From Pseudomonadota bacterium (GTDB lineage Bacteria; Pseudomonadota; Gammaproteobacteria; Burkholderiales; Burkholderiaceae_E), in contig JAEWFA010000017.1 of NCBI GenBank assembly GCA_023389055.1, positions 1 to 64,000 of the forward strand: a stretch of DNA of 64,000 nt, written 5' to 3'. The notes beneath the pieces are model-generated. The model saw nothing but the letters and a program-made list of their open reading frames with translations. It searched no databases and was not told the origin of the DNA. Of the stretch, positions 44,397 through 53,209 are shown in pieces; position 1 is the first letter of the stretch; each line of letters starts with the position of its first letter. A program made the translations under genes and the position numbers.

Positions 44397-44702
44397 TCAG
44401 CCGCAACTGCCGCAGCAGTTACCCGGAGCCTTGCCGATCCGCACGCGCCACAGATCCGGGCCCTGCTCCAGATAATCCCAAGTGAAGAGCCCATGGAGAT
44501 TCGACTTGAACTGGCGATACAGCGGCGCGGGATCGTGATCGTTGACGAGTTCGAGCGCGCCCCCCTGCGGCAGCGCATTGAACGAGGAGAAGATCAGCGA
44601 ATGGCGCTCGTGCGGCACGATCGTACGGACGTCGATCGTCGAGTGGATCGCTTCGCTGGCCGTCGCGGATGCTTCGGTTCTCGAGCGGATGGCTTCTCTC
44701 AT
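44397..44702 (-). CDS. DUF2249 domain protein
   Basis: A 101-residue protein. IDVRTIVPHERHSLIFSSFN and FTWDYLEQGPDLWRVRIGK are the DUF2249 landmarks. The C-terminus CCGSCG carries three Cys and is probably a metal or redox site. DUF2249 proteins often accompany hemerythrins and nitric-oxide or anaerobic genes; a hemerythrin-domain gene lies 5 kb away. GGAGA precedes the ATG. The 257-base gap to the next gene shows no coding signal. Confidence 0.85.
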   Translation of the reverse strand: MREAIRSRTEASATASEAIHSTIDVRTIVPHERHSLIFSSFNALPQGGALELVNDHDPAPLYRQFKSNLHGLFTWDYLEQGPDLWRVRIGKAPGNCCGSCG

Positions 44703-44962
44703 GTCGGGATTCTCCGGCGGCGGGTTGAAGGTGCGCGAGAAGTATATCTTCACGGAGCCGAATTGAAACACCCCGCGAAGAAAAACAGGAGCGGCGTGCG
44801 AAGCCGCATTGATAGACTCCGTGCTCTCGAATTGCGGCACTGCGCGATGCCTGCAGACGCCCCACGGCGCACGTTGAAGACGGTGCCGCAGACTCCCTGG
44901 ACCTTCGCGATGACGAGGATGGCGCCACTGGCGCGCCGGGGACGCCGAGAGCACCGTTCGTG

Positions 44963-47900
44963 ATGCCCAGCCAAACCGAAAAGCCCGAGGCGGCCGAGCC
45001 GCCGGCAGACTCGCCAACGCCCGCGCGCAGCGCGTGGCGACGCTGGGGGCACAGGCTGCTGTGGGCGGTGGGTGCCGTGTTGCTCCTGTGGGGCCTGCTG
45101 TGGCTGGCGGTGCCGCCGCTGCTCCAGTGGCAGGGCGAGAAGATCGCCAGCGAGGAACTGGGTCGGCCGACGCGGATCGGCAAGGTCGAGTTCAAGCCCT
45201 GGTCGCTCGAGCTGACCGTTCGTGATCTGGCCGTCGGCGGCGTGGCCGGCGCGCCGGATCAATTCACCGTCGCGCGGCTGTATCTCGATGCCTCGTGGCA
45301 ATCGCTATGGCGACTCGGGCCGGTGCTGAACGCCCTGCAGGTGGACGGTCCCGCGCTGCGACTCACTCATCTGGGCGAGGGCCGCTACGATGTCGACGAC
45401 ATCCTCGCTCGCCTCGCCGCACGACCCGAGCCGGCGCAGCCGTCCCGGCCGCTGCCTTTCGCGCTGTACGACGTCGTGCTGCAAGGCGGACGCATCGACT
45501 TCGACGACCGTGCAGTCGACCGCGTGCACGAGGTGCGAGACCTGCATCTGGCGCTGCCCTTCCTCAGCAACCTGCCGTCGGCGCGCGAAGTCAAGGTGCA
45601 ACCGCGGCTGGCCTTCCATCTGAACGACAGCCGCTTCGACGCGCGAATCGAGGCCTTGCCATTCGACGCGTCGCGACAGACCGAGGCCAGCGTGCAACTG
45701 GCGAAGTTCGATCTGCGGCCCTGGCTGGGCTACCTGCCGGCCGATCTGCCCCTGCGAATCCAGGCGGGCACCGTCGACGCCGACCTGCGCGTGGCGTTCG
45801 AGCAGGCGCCCGGCTCGTCATTGCGGGTGACCGGTTCACTGGCGCTCAGCGCACTGAAAGCCGTCGACCGACAGGGCGCCGACGCACTGGCCTTCGACGC
45901 GCTCGAGCTGCAGCTCGCCGAACTGCGCCCGCTGCAGCGCGAACTGCATCTGGCCTCGGTAGCGCTCGCGGGTCCTCGGGTCGCAGTGCGCCGCGGCCGC
46001 GACGGCAGGATCAACCTGCTGCCCTCGTCCTCGGCAGCGACGCCGGCGTCCGAGGGCGCCGCCGACCAATCCGCCGGGGCCGAGGCCTTCAAGTTGCGGA
46101 TCGACCAGCTTGCAGTACACGGCGGCACGCTGAGCTGGCGCGACGACAGCACGGCGGGCGAGCGCGCGCCGGCCGCGGCCGCGCAGCTCGCAGACCTTGA
46201 AGTCAGTGCCAGCGCCATCGCCTATCCGCTGCGGCAGCCTTTCGAATTCAAGGGCTCGACGACACTGGCGGCGGGCGCCGCGTCGGACAGCGCCGCTGCG
46301 CCGGCGGCGCACGCGTCCGGCGCAGCGCTGAAATTCGCAGGCCGCGCCAGCGCCGCCGAGGGTGACGTAGCCGTGCAGTTGGCGGGCGTGCCGCTGTCCG
46401 TGGCCCGACCCTACCTGGCTGCCTACCTCGTGCCGCGCCTGGACGGCACGCTCGACGCCGATGCGAGCGTGAAATGGACGCCGCCGTCCCGGGAGCAAGA
46501 GAAAGGCGCGTCCATCTGGAACGTGGTCGCCAGAAGCGTACAGCTGAGCCAGCTGAAACTCAGCGGCAAGGGCGCTCCCGCGAGCCGACGCAACAGGTCC
46601 GATACGCCTCCCGATGAGCTGGCGCGCATCGAGAAGCTGGACCTGGCCGACGTGCAGCTCGATCCGCAGCGCCGCGCCGTCACCGTGGGTCGGCTGGCCG
46701 TGCAGGGACCCCGCGTAGTGGTCGAGCGCGATGCGCAACGGCGCTGGATGGCCGAGCGCTGGCTGCCCGACTTCGACACCGGGCCCCTCGAAAGTGCGCC
46801 GGCGCCGAAATCGGCCTCGCGCGGGAAGGGCCCGGAGCGTTCGCCCTGGGCGATCCGAATCGACGAGCTCGCGCTGGCCGGCGGCACGGTCGGCTGGCGC
46901 GACGAGACCACGACCCGGCCGGTGCGCGCCGAAGTCACCGATCTGCGAGTGCAGGCACGCAGGCTCGAGCTGATGGGCAAGGCGCCCCTGGAGCTCGAGG
47001 TGAGCGCGCGCGTGGGCACGGGTCGCCGTTCGGGCGGCGAGCCGGGACGGCTGTCCTGGCGCGGCCAGGTCGTACAGACGCCGCTTTCAGCGCGCGGTCG
47101 TGTGCAAGCCGAGCGCCTTCCGTTGCAGGCCTTCGAGCCGTACTTCGGCGAACGACTGAACATTCGGGTGCTGCGCGCCGACACCAGCTTCAACGGACGA
47201 GTCGATTTCGCCGAAACCGCGCGCGGCCCGCGCGTGCGCGTGGAGGGGGACGCTCGCGTGGATGAACTGCGCACGCACAGTCACCCGGGAACGACGGCCA
47301 GTGCGAAGCCGGCCCCCGCGGAGTCGCGGGAGGCCGCGGGCGCGGCCGTTCCGGCGCCGACCGCCTCCCGGGCGCCGTTGGCACCGGCCGAGGCCACGGG
47401 TGCCGGGCTGGGCGAGGAGCTGCTCAGCTGGAAACAGTTGCGGCTGGACGGGCTGGACGTTCGGTTGACGCCCGGCCAGGCGCCGCAGGTGTCCATCGGC
47501 AGCACGCAGCTGTCCGATTTCTTTGCCCGCATCGTCATCGACCCGAGCGGGCGCATCAACCTGCAGGACATCGTCAAGTCGGACGACCCGGCGCCGCCGG
47601 CCCGCGCGGCGAGCGCCGACGCCCCGGCTGCAGTCGTCCACTTCGGTCCCACGCGCCTGGTGGGCGGACACATCGACTTCAACGATCACTTCATCCGTCC
47701 GAACTATTCGGCCGATCTCACGGCTTTGGACGGCACGCTGGGTGCCTTCAGCTCTGCGGCTCCGGGGACAGAGCCGCAGATGGCCGAGCTGGCGTTGGCC
47801 GGCATAGCCGAGGGCACGGCGACGCTGGATGTGCACGGCCGGATCAATCCGCTCGCCCACCCGCTGGCGCTGGACATCCAGGCCCGGATGACCGATCTGG

Positions 47901-48967
47901 ACCTGCCGCCGCTGTCGCCCTACTCCGTGAAGTACGCCGGCCACGGAATCGAGCGCGGCAAGCTGAGCATGGACGTGGCGTACAAGATCCAACCGGACGG
48001 GCAGCTGACGGCCACCAACCGGCTGGTGCTGCACCAGCTCGAGTTCGGCGCGCAGGTGGAAGGCGCCCCGGCCAGCCTGCCGGTGCAGCTCGCCACCGCA
48101 CTGCTGGCCGACCGCAATGGCGTGATCGACGTCGACCTGCCCATCCGCGGCTCGATCAACGACCCGGAGTTCTCGCTGGGGCCCGTCATCTTCAAGGCCA
48201 TCGTCAACCTGATCGGCAAGGCCATCACGGCGCCGTTCACGCTGCTGGCGCGCGCGCTGGGCGGCGGCAGCGAAGGCGGACAGGATCTGTCGATGGTGGC
48301 GTTCGAGGCCGGCAGTGTGCAGCTCAGCGCCTCGGCGCGCACCCAGCTCGATCGCGTGGCGAAGGCGCTGGCCGACCGTCCCGGGCTCAAGCTCACGGTG
48401 GCCGGCAGCGCGCGCCTGGCACCCGAGATCGAAGGGGCCCGGCGCGAGCGCCTGAATGCGCTGGTGGCGGCCGAGCAGCGTAGCGGCGCGCCCGCCGCGA
48501 GCGCTGCGGTCCCGGCTTCGACCCCGGCATCCACGTCCGCATCGGCACCGGCCTCGACCTCGCCACCGGCCTCGACCCCGGCACCCGAAGCGATCACCGA
48601 GTCGCCGGAATACCCCGCGCTTCTCAAGCGCCTGTATCGCCGCGCCGACATCCCCGACAAGCCGCGCAACGCGATCGGCATGCTGCGCGACATCCCCGTG
48701 GCCGAGATGGAAAAGCGGCTGATGGCCCACATCGACGTGAACGAGAACGACATCCGCCAACTCGCCGTCAAGCGCGCAGTGGCCGTCAAGGACTACCTGG
48801 CCGGCAAAGGCATTGCCGTCGCCCGCCTGTTCGTGGGCGGCGCGCAGACCGATGCCCGGCCGGCGCCGGGTGCGGCCGCCCCGGCCACCGCTGCCGCCGA
48901 TGCGGCGACCTCGGGCGCAGCCCAGGCGTGGGTACCGCACGCCGAGCTGGCACTCGGCATGAAGTGA
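44963..48967 (+). CDS. DUF748 domain protein (AsmA-like, envelope)
   Basis: A 1334-residue protein with one N-terminal transmembrane helix (LLWAVGAVLLLWGLLWLAV, about residues 30-48) and a long beta-rich periplasmic body. Repeats such as FKPWSLELTVRDLAVGG, IDFNDHFIRPNYSADLTAL and the C-terminal DLSMVAFEAGSVQLSASART are typical of DUF748/AsmA relatives, long groove proteins thought to move lipids between membranes. The final 100 residues are Ala/Pro/Thr-rich. A GTG at 44960 directly before the ATG is an alternative start. Confidence 0.88.
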   Translation: MPSQTEKPEAAEPPADSPTPARSAWRRWGHRLLWAVGAVLLLWGLLWLAVPPLLQWQGEKIASEELGRPTRIGKVEFKPWSLELTVRDLAVGGVAGAPDQFTVARLYLDASWQSLWRLGPVLNALQVDGPALRLTHLGEGRYDVDDILARLAARPEPAQPSRPLPFALYDVVLQGGRIDFDDRAVDRVHEVRDLHLALPFLSNLPSAREVKVQPRLAFHLNDSRFDARIEALPFDASRQTEASVQLAKFDLRPWLGYLPADLPLRIQAGTVDADLRVAFEQAPGSSLRVTGSLALSALKAVDRQGADALAFDALELQLAELRPLQRELHLASVALAGPRVAVRRGRDGRINLLPSSSAATPASEGAADQSAGAEAFKLRIDQLAVHGGTLSWRDDSTAGERAPAAAAQLADLEVSASAIAYPLRQPFEFKGSTTLAAGAASDSAAAPAAHASGAALKFAGRASAAEGDVAVQLAGVPLSVARPYLAAYLVPRLDGTLDADASVKWTPPSREQEKGASIWNVVARSVQLSQLKLSGKGAPASRRNRSDTPPDELARIEKLDLADVQLDPQRRAVTVGRLAVQGPRVVVERDAQRRWMAERWLPDFDTGPLESAPAPKSASRGKGPERSPWAIRIDELALAGGTVGWRDETTTRPVRAEVTDLRVQARRLELMGKAPLELEVSARVGTGRRSGGEPGRLSWRGQVVQTPLSARGRVQAERLPLQAFEPYFGERLNIRVLRADTSFNGRVDFAETARGPRVRVEGDARVDELRTHSHPGTTASAKPAPAESREAAGAAVPAPTASRAPLAPAEATGAGLGEELLSWKQLRLDGLDVRLTPGQAPQVSIGSTQLSDFFARIVIDPSGRINLQDIVKSDDPAPPARAASADAPAAVVHFGPTRLVGGHIDFNDHFIRPNYSADLTALDGTLGAFSSAAPGTEPQMAELALAGIAEGTATLDVHGRINPLAHPLALDIQARMTDLDLPPLSPYSVKYAGHGIERGKLSMDVAYKIQPDGQLTATNRLVLHQLEFGAQVEGAPASLPVQLATALLADRNGVIDVDLPIRGSINDPEFSLGPVIFKAIVNLIGKAITAPFTLLARALGGGSEGGQDLSMVAFEAGSVQLSASARTQLDRVAKALADRPGLKLTVAGSARLAPEIEGARRERLNALVAAEQRSGAPAASAAVPASTPASTSASAPASTSPPASTPAPEAITESPEYPALLKRLYRRADIPDKPRNAIGMLRDIPVAEMEKRLMAHIDVNENDIRQLAVKRAVAVKDYLAGKGIAVARLFVGGAQTDARPAPGAAAPATAAADAATSGAAQAWVPHAELALGMK

Positions 48968-48991
48968 GCGGCGGAGAGGGAAGGAGCTCGA

Positions 48992-49606
48992 GTGCTGACG
49001 ATCGTCTACCTGATCGCCATCGCCGCGGAGGCGATGTCCGGCGCACTCGCCGCCGGCCGCCGCAGCATGGACATCTTCGGCGTCGCCGTCATCGCCTTCG
49101 TGACGGCACTCGGCGGCGGCACCATCCGCGACGTCATCCTCGGCCATTTCCCGATCGGCTGGACGCAGCACCCCGAGTACATCTACCTGGTGGTCTCCGC
49201 GGGGCTGCTGACGACGGTCGTCGCACGCTACCTGCAGCGCCTGAAGAACGCGTTCCTGGTGCTCGATGCGATGGGGCTGGTCGCGTTCTCGCTGATCGGC
49301 TGCACGGTGGCGTTGGGGATGGACTACCCGACCGTGGTCGTCGTGATGTCCGGCATGATCACCGGGATCTCGGGCGGCATCCTGCGCGACGTGCTGTGCA
49401 ACCAGGTACCCGTCGTCTTCCGGCGCGAACTCTATGCGAGCGTCTCGCTGGCCGTATGCGCCGTGTTCCTCGGCCTGCGTGCGCTCGGCGTCGACGCCGA
49501 CCTGAATACCGCCCTCTGCTTCGCCGGCGGACTCGCCCTGCGACTGCTGGCGATCTGGCGCGGATGGCGCCTGCCGATCTTCTCGTACCGGCAACGGTGG
49601 GAGTAG
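48992..49606 (+). CDS. Trimeric intracellular cation channel-like protein (YadS/TRIC)
   Basis: A 204-residue membrane protein with two TRIC repeats of three helices. AIAAEAMSGALAAGRRSMDIFG, TALGGGTIRDVILGHFP and GMITGISGGILRDVLCNQVP carry the paired GGG-x-RD motifs of the family. It starts at a GTG with GGAG upstream, 24 bases after the DUF748 stop. Bacterial TRICs conduct K+ or, in some relatives, transport amino acids. Confidence 0.9.
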   Translation: MLTIVYLIAIAAEAMSGALAAGRRSMDIFGVAVIAFVTALGGGTIRDVILGHFPIGWTQHPEYIYLVVSAGLLTTVVARYLQRLKNAFLVLDAMGLVAFSLIGCTVALGMDYPTVVVVMSGMITGISGGILRDVLCNQVPVVFRRELYASVSLAVCAVFLGLRALGVDADLNTALCFAGGLALRLLAIWRGWRLPIFSYRQRWE

Positions 49607-49620
49607 AGTGGCTCGAATCG

Positions 49621-50271
49621 ATGAAGCTGATCGACGCATTCCAGGACGAACACGCACTGATCGACCCGATGGTCGGCTCCCTGCGCACGTACGTCGACGC
49701 GCTCGTCGCCGGGACCGCGGACGCGGAGCACGGCAGGCGATTCGCCGCGTTCTTCACCGAGTTCGCCGGCCCTTTTCATCACGGCCGCGAAGAGCAGGTG
49801 CTCTTCCACGCACTCGTGACCGATGCGCAACTGCCGCGCAACCGCGGACCCGTGCATGCCGTGCTGCACGAACACGCCGAGATGGAGCAGTGGTTCCGCG
49901 AGATGGCTCCGCTTCTCGAACGGCGGCCGCAGTCGGAGGACGATCGTGTGCGGCTCGTTGCGCTGGCAACTCGCTACTCGCACGCGCTGTGGCGCCATAT
50001 CGACGCGGAGAACTCCGTGCTGTTCCCGGAGGGTGCGGAGCGCCTTCGCCGGTGCGGGATTCGCGAGTTGCCGGACCGGCCGATGAGCGAGGCAGAAGCG
50101 GCCGCGCGCGAGGGCGCGGCGAGCCTGCTCGTCCGTTACCCGCCGCTCGAGGACAGTGTTCTCGCACGCGGCGACGGTTGCTTCATGTGCCGGGCCTACG
50201 GGGAAACCTGCGACGGACTCGAAGCCGAGTGGTGGACCGAGCTCGAGTGGGACGAGTTCCATAACCGGTGA
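49621..50271 (+). CDS. Hemerythrin-like (HHE) domain protein
   Basis: A 216-residue four-helix protein. Iron-ligand candidates are in DEHALIDP, FHHGREEQVLF, VLHEHAEMEQW and ALWRHIDAENSVLFP. The C-terminal 70 residues form an unusual tail with two Cys (GCFMCRAYGETCDG), which may bind a second metal. ATG start 14 bases after the TRIC gene stop. It may sense or scavenge O2 or NO, or serve in iron-sulfur repair. Convergent with the next gene, 4 bases apart. Confidence 0.85.
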   Translation: MKLIDAFQDEHALIDPMVGSLRTYVDALVAGTADAEHGRRFAAFFTEFAGPFHHGREEQVLFHALVTDAQLPRNRGPVHAVLHEHAEMEQWFREMAPLLERRPQSEDDRVRLVALATRYSHALWRHIDAENSVLFPEGAERLRRCGIRELPDRPMSEAEAAAREGAASLLVRYPPLEDSVLARGDGCFMCRAYGETCDGLEAEWWTELEWDEFHNR

Positions 50272-50275
50272 CGCG

Positions 50276-50668
50276 CTATCTCATTGCCTCCCGACCGATC
50301 CAGAGCGTTGCGACGATCATCGCTGCGCCACCGAGAAAGACCAGCAGCGGCGGCACCGCGAACAACGCGTGCAGCAGCACGCCGATCGGCATCAGGAGAC
50401 CGGCGAGCGCAAGCCACGAGATCCAGCGCGCCCGAGTCGGCGGAATCGACAAGCCGGACAGGGCGAGCCCGACCGCGACGTTGATCAGCCCGAAGAGTGC
50501 GCCGTGCGCATGTGCGATGCGGATCTCGAAGTGCGTTCCGCTCGCGTATTGCGCGATCCACTGTTCTTTCTGCGGCGCGATGTCGTGCATGTATCCGAGA
50601 AAGAAACCGGCGGCCATGAAAAGGCCGAGGAAGACGAATCCCCACGCGACGTTTCTCTTTCCCTGCAT
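50276..50668 (-). CDS. Small four-helix membrane protein
   Basis: A 130-residue integral membrane protein with four helices (AWGFVFLGLFMAAGFFLGY, IAHAHGALFGLINVAVGLAL, WISWLALAGLLMPIGVLLHAL and VFLGGAAMIVATLWIG). The IAHAHG motif inside the second helix could bind a metal or heme and faintly recalls styrene-oxide-isomerase-like proteins. Family not assigned. The 189-base gap upstream (50669-50857) holds both its promoter and that of the TIR operon; no clear hexamers are seen. Confidence 0.65.
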   Translation of the reverse strand: MQGKRNVAWGFVFLGLFMAAGFFLGYMHDIAPQKEQWIAQYASGTHFEIRIAHAHGALFGLINVAVGLALSGLSIPPTRARWISWLALAGLLMPIGVLLHALFAVPPLLVFLGGAAMIVATLWIGREAMR

Positions 50669-50857
50669 CGGAATCTCCAAAAGCGCCTGCGCGCGTTCCG
50701 TAATTCTTCCAGGGCCCAGGCAGCGTGCGCCGACTGTGCGCCCGGTTGCATCGGGCTGTCCAGCATCGGAGCGGCTGCGGCGAGTGTTCTGCCGAGGAGG
50801 CAACCCGCGCAGGGGGTAGTCGACGAACGCCCGTCACCGGCGCAACATATCTGCGCC

Positions 50858-51811
50858 ATGTTCGACATCTTCCTCAGCTACGCGGACGAGGATCGGCCGA
50901 AGGCGCGCGCACTGGCGCAGTCGTTGCAGGCGGTCGGATGGAGTGTCTGGTGGGATCGCCGGATCCCTTCGGGGCGCAGTTGGCGTGATGCGATCGAAGC
51001 CGCGATCGGCGAGATGCGTTGCATGGTCGTGCTGTGGTCCCGACACTCGATCGACAGCGACTGGGTCTGCGAGGAGGCCGACGAGGGTCGCAAACGCTCG
51101 GTCCTTGCGCCGGTGCTCATCGAGCGCGTCGAACCGCCGCTCGGTTTCCGCTCGATCCAGGCGGCCGACCTGACCGAATGGGACGGCGCCACGGACACGC
51201 CGGGGCTGCGCCAGTTGTTCAACGACCTCGAAGCGCTGGTCGGCAAACCTGCGGGGCAGCCTGCGGTTGCGATCGACCCTGCTGCGGCGAGGAAGGCCCC
51301 GTTCGGGCGGCGGCGCGCCGTCGCGCTCGTCGCGAGCGCGATCGCCGGCGTCGCGCTGGTCGCCGCGCTCGGCGGTCTGTGGTCGGGCAGGCAGGCCGCC
51401 GAGCCGCCTGCAGCGCAGAAGCCGACGCTGCAGCAGGCGTCGCCACAGGCGCCGACGCTGCAGGTGCCGGCGACGGAAACACCGACGGCGCGGGCGCCGG
51501 CCGCGCGCGAGTCTGCAGACAGCGCAGCTACGGCAAGGCCCGCCGCTGACGCACAAGCTGCGTCCGCCGAACCGGCGGCGCGCGACGCGACTGCCGCGCC
51601 TTCGGACGCGATCGTCGCGCCGGCGCCGGCGAATCCTGCACGGCCCGCTGCCGCGACGACTGCAAGCGCCACCCCCGATGCCGTAGTTCCCAGGTCGCAC
51701 TCGACGTCACGACCGAGCGCCCCGCGTTGCGCCGCGATCCTCGAGCGACAAAGCCTCGGCGAGCGCCCGTCGCCGGCGGACCTGGACTTCCTGAACAAGG
51801 AGTGTCGATGA
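50858..51811 (+). CDS. Membrane-anchored TIR-domain protein
   Basis: A 317-residue protein. TIR domain at 1-135: FDIFLSYADEDRPKARALAQ, GWSVWWDRRIPSGRSW, and DWVCEEADEG with probable NADase glutamate E73. A hydrophobic helix at about 148-168 (AVALVASAIAGVALVAALGG) is followed by an Ala/Pro/Thr-rich tail of about 130 residues, then a conserved-looking end (CAAILERQSLGERPSPADLDFL). The TIR would be cytosolic and the tail periplasmic. It heads a tight operon; its stop overlaps the lipoprotein ATG by 4 bases. NAD cleavage or cyclic-ADPR-like signalling is inferred from the family. Confidence 0.85.
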   Translation: MFDIFLSYADEDRPKARALAQSLQAVGWSVWWDRRIPSGRSWRDAIEAAIGEMRCMVVLWSRHSIDSDWVCEEADEGRKRSVLAPVLIERVEPPLGFRSIQAADLTEWDGATDTPGLRQLFNDLEALVGKPAGQPAVAIDPAAARKAPFGRRRAVALVASAIAGVALVAALGGLWSGRQAAEPPAAQKPTLQQASPQAPTLQVPATETPTARAPAARESADSAATARPAADAQAASAEPAARDATAAPSDAIVAPAPANPARPAAATTASATPDAVVPRSHSTSRPSAPRCAAILERQSLGERPSPADLDFLNKECR

Positions 51812-53169
51812 TGGATGCCGCTCGTCTCTCGCATTCGCCGATGCTCGTCGTTCGTTGGCTGCTGCTCGCATCGCTCGCCGGTTGCGCTTCGCCGTATTCG
51901 ATGCAGCCCTCCGAACCGCCGGCGCCGCCGGCGCGCTCCGCGGCAGTCGCCGTTCCGGTTCCGGCGACGACCGTCGCCCCGGCCATTGCGCCGGCACCGC
52001 CCGTCGTCGTTGCCCCGGCGCCTGCATCGGCGCCTGCAGCGGCGGCCGCACCGGCTGCCGCCGCGCCGCCGCCGACGCCGCTTCCCTTCGACGACGCAGT
52101 GGCCAACGCGGCCAACGACCTGTTCGGCAAGGCTGCGCTGCCGCCAAACGCGCCGCCGCGCATACCGCTGGTGATCGATCCGCTCGTCGACGGCGTCACC
52201 GGCATCCAGTCGGCGGCAACCCGCTCGATGGGCGAACGGATCGTCGAGATCGTGCGCAACCGGTATCCGCGTTTCGAGGTGCAGCCGTTCTCCAGCGCGG
52301 CGCTGGCAACGCGGCCGCTCGTGCTGATCGGAACGTTCACGCCGGTCAACAACGCCGGAACGGCCGGAGCGCCGCGCGACGCATACCGGATCTGCCTGGC
52401 GCTGGCCGACTTCCGCTCGGGGCGCATCCTGTCGAAAGGCGTCGCTCGTGCACGCTTCGACGGCGTCGATTCGACGCCGACCGCATATTTCAACGACAGC
52501 CCGGCGTGGACGCGCGACCGCGCCGTCGAGGGATACATCCGCACCTGCCAGGGCACCAAACCGGGCGACCCGATCGACGCCGTCTACGCCGACCGCATCG
52601 TCGCGGCGGCGCTGCTCGCCGACGCGATCGACGCCTACGACGCGCGACGGTATCGCGAGGCGCTCGAGCTGTATCGCAGCGCGCTGCAGACGCCCGGAGG
52701 CGACCAGCTGCGCGCGTACAACGGCGTCTATCTGGCCAACTGGAAGCTGGGCCGGCGAGACGAGGCTGCGCAGGCGTTCGCGCGAATCGTCGACTACGGG
52801 CTTGAGACCGACCGGCTCGCGGTCAAGTTTTTGTTCCAACCCGGGTCGACGCAGTTCGTCACGCAAAGCGCGGTCAGCGGCGAGTATCCGCTGTGGATCT
52901 CGCAGCTCGCGCGCCGCGCCGCCGAGCGTTCGGCCTGCATGGAGATCGTCGGCCACAGCAGCCCGACCGGGCCGGAGCCGGTGAACGAGCGACTGTCGTT
53001 GCTGCGCGCGCAATTCATCAAGTCCAGGCTCGATGCCGCAGCGCCGACCTTGGCGCGCCGTACGATCACCAACGGTGTCGGCTCGCGCGAGAACCTGGTC
53101 GGAACCGGCCGCGACGACGCCAGCGATGCGCTCGACCGGCGAGTCGAGTTCAAGGTGATCGGCTGCTGA
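51808..53169 (+). CDS. OmpA-family lipoprotein in the TIR operon
   Basis: A 453-residue lipoprotein. Signal with lipobox LLLASLAGC (Cys near 24) is followed by an 80-residue Pro/Ala/Val linker. A mixed domain follows (RIPLVIDPLVDGVTGIQSAA, LVLIGTFTPVNNAG, RICLALADFRSGRIL), then a TPR-like pair (YREALELYRSAL, GRRDEAAQAFARIVDYG). The C-terminal OmpA-like peptidoglycan-binding domain is last (GSTQFV, MEIVGHSSPTGPEPVNERLS, DALDRRVEFKV). It would sit in the outer or inner membrane gripping the cell wall. Such a protein inside a TIR/CHAT operon suggests envelope sensing. AAGGAG precedes the ATG. Confidence 0.85.
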   Translation: MMDAARLSHSPMLVVRWLLLASLAGCASPYSMQPSEPPAPPARSAAVAVPVPATTVAPAIAPAPPVVVAPAPASAPAAAAAPAAAAPPPTPLPFDDAVANAANDLFGKAALPPNAPPRIPLVIDPLVDGVTGIQSAATRSMGERIVEIVRNRYPRFEVQPFSSAALATRPLVLIGTFTPVNNAGTAGAPRDAYRICLALADFRSGRILSKGVARARFDGVDSTPTAYFNDSPAWTRDRAVEGYIRTCQGTKPGDPIDAVYADRIVAAALLADAIDAYDARRYREALELYRSALQTPGGDQLRAYNGVYLANWKLGRRDEAAQAFARIVDYGLETDRLAVKFLFQPGSTQFVTQSAVSGEYPLWISQLARRAAERSACMEIVGHSSPTGPEPVNERLSLLRAQFIKSRLDAAAPTLARRTITNGVGSRENLVGTGRDDASDALDRRVEFKVIGC

Positions 53170-53209
53170 CGCGCGGCGGCGCCGGCCGGCGGCGCGCGAC
53201 GCGATTGCG

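Noticed and set aside
44743..44753. Half-palindrome AAGTATATCTT before the DUF2249 gene as an NsrR- or FNR-type site
   Set aside because: Only one 11-base half is present and it does not match a full consensus of either regulator.
47087..49657. 856-codon minus-strand frame opposite the DUF748 gene
   Set aside because: Repetitive Arg/Gly/Asp composition with no domain; the plus-strand gene has a membrane anchor and the DUF748 pattern.
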